A DNA stretch of 64,000 nucleotides from Guillardia theta CCMP2712 (taxonomy: Eukaryota; Cryptophyceae; Pyrenomonadales; Geminigeraceae): the NCBI RefSeq assembly GCF_000315625.1, contig NW_005434669.1:1-64000 (forward strand), given 5' to 3'. The notes below the pieces were generated by a model. That model ran no database searches and had not been told where the DNA came from. It worked only from the letters and a program-made list of their open reading frames with translations. This document shows, piece after piece, positions 63,164 through 64,000 of the stretch; position 1 is the first letter of the stretch, and each line of letters opens with the position of its first letter. The translations under genes and the position numbers were made by a program.

Positions 63164-64000
63164 ATGGCTAGGCTGGAGATGGACAAAGGAAGGTCGAACG
63201 CGAAGTACATATTCGTGTTGCTCCTACTTTTCTTGACGCCAACGGGTGCAGCATGGAGGAATGGTGGACCGCGAGGCCTTCCCTCCCTTGTTGCCATGAC
63301 GATCATGGCAAGTAACCTGACAAGGTGAGGATGGTGGACAGAAAAGTTTGCTCATGACTTCTCCCTGCAGAGTTTCATACAGTAGCAGCGTCAGATCCGT
63401 CCAGGAAAGGTTCGTTGTGTACCCGTCTGGTCAAGAAAACCTCTGAGAGCAATTGATGAAGGTTGAAGCAGGCGGACGTGTTCTGCTTTGACGTTGACAG
63501 TACGCTCATCACCACGGAGAGTATCGTAGAGCTAGCGAAGTGCAAGAGGGTGCACCAGGAGGTTTCGCAGCTGACAAGGAGCGCTATGAATGGCGAGCTT
63601 TCGTTTCATGAGGCGCTTTCACGGAGGTTGAAGATCATGAAACCTTCCCGGCAAGATGTGAGCCAGTCGATGCATGATGTGATGTCATGTGAAATGTTGT
63701 GATGTTGCCGTGTCTCTGACAGGTAGCCGACTTAATAGCGGGGGACAGTATCAAACTCACTCCTAATGTAGAGCCACTCTTTCATTCGTTGAGGCAGAGG
63801 TCCCTGCCTCCTCTGCCTTAGCTCTTCTGACGCAGCTCAGGAACAAGAGCATCTGCATCCTCAGCGGAGGCTTCTGGGAGCTAATAGACCCGCTCGCTCG
63901 TCAGCTGCAGCTGAGCAGGGAGCAAGTCTACTGTAACTCGCTCCTCTTCGACGATGCCGGCGCATACGCTGGTTTCGATCCACAGGTGCTTGTTTTTAAG
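63164..64000 (+). CDS. phosphoserine phosphatase, organelle-targeted, 3' truncated by window
   Basis: ATG 63164 (or 63179) opens MDKGRSNAKYIFVLLLLFLT, a signal peptide, followed by a basic, Ser-rich transit-like stretch (WRNGGPRGLPS, then RVSYSSSVRSVQER) over two exons. The third exon enters the HAD-family core: DVFCFDVDSTLITTESIVEL (nucleophile DxDST), VSQLTRSAMNGELSFHEALS and LKIMKPSRQD. The next exons give DLIAGDSIKLTPN, the motif-II loop ICILSGGFWELIDPLARQL, and FDDAGAYAGFDPQ. This is the SerB/PSP type that hydrolyses 3-phosphoserine in the last step of serine synthesis, plastidic in plants. The last visible exon ends at a gt at 63987; the motif-III/IV part (GDGANDL) lies outside the window. 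Confidence 0.85.

Overview
The window reads as nuclear DNA of a flagellated, plastid-bearing protist, most likely a cryptophyte of the Guillardia theta type (inference). The evidence: many genes carry short GT-AG introns of about 35-60 nt. A 98-bp block of plant-type telomere repeat (TTTAGGG on the minus strand) is present. Two flagellar genes occur (CFAP144 and outer-arm docking subunit ODAD1). Several enzymes have an ER signal peptide followed by a transit-like stretch, as expected for a complex plastid. Two fungal-type Zn2Cys6 regulators are also present. Exon joins below were read by eye from splice sites and frame; a long CDS entry gives the span from first to last recognised codon, introns included.

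Layout. 0-2.8 kb: end of a non-LTR retrotransposon, a 19-bp satellite and a telomere-repeat block fused directly to it, then a minisatellite. 2.8-14 kb: an RCC1-repeat protein, a hypothetical gene, a long coiled-coil protein, small hypotheticals, and an armadillo-RING E3-like protein. 14-14.86 kb: a GC-rich repetitive island. 14.9-19 kb: a large membrane protein carrying two almost identical copies of a RelA/SpoT-like domain. 19.7-26 kb: CFAP144, a secreted LysM protein, a second GC island, then ODAD1. 26-32 kb: a D27-like carotenoid isomerase (DUF4033), minisatellites, and a divergent Hsp70-family ATPase. 32-36.8 kb: the third GC island, a secreted hypothetical and a LysM/UBA-like protein. 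37-41 kb: a tandem-GAF protein. 41-45 kb: a fourth island and a Zn2Cys6-PAS-polyQ transcription factor. 45.5-48 kb: a phosphofructokinase-like protein that has lost its catalytic motifs. 48-49 kb: G-rich noncoding DNA. 49.2-53.6 kb: RNA polymerase III subunit RPC2. 54.4-61.4 kb: an RCC1 / inositol-polyphosphate 5-phosphatase fusion with an endocytic-motif tail, full of simple repeats and one 100-N gap. 61.6-64 kb: a second Zn2Cys6 protein and a phosphoserine phosphatase with a signal peptide, running off the edge.

The genes do not form one pathway. Recurring themes are plastid-directed metabolism (D27, PFK-like, phosphoserine phosphatase), flagellum assembly (CFAP144, ODAD1), and accessory repeats: four GC-rich islands spaced roughly 8-10 kb apart share sequence modules. 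The most unusual items are the internal 475-bp duplication, the PFK pseudoenzyme, the RCC1-5-phosphatase fusion, and the telomere/satellite/retroelement junction.
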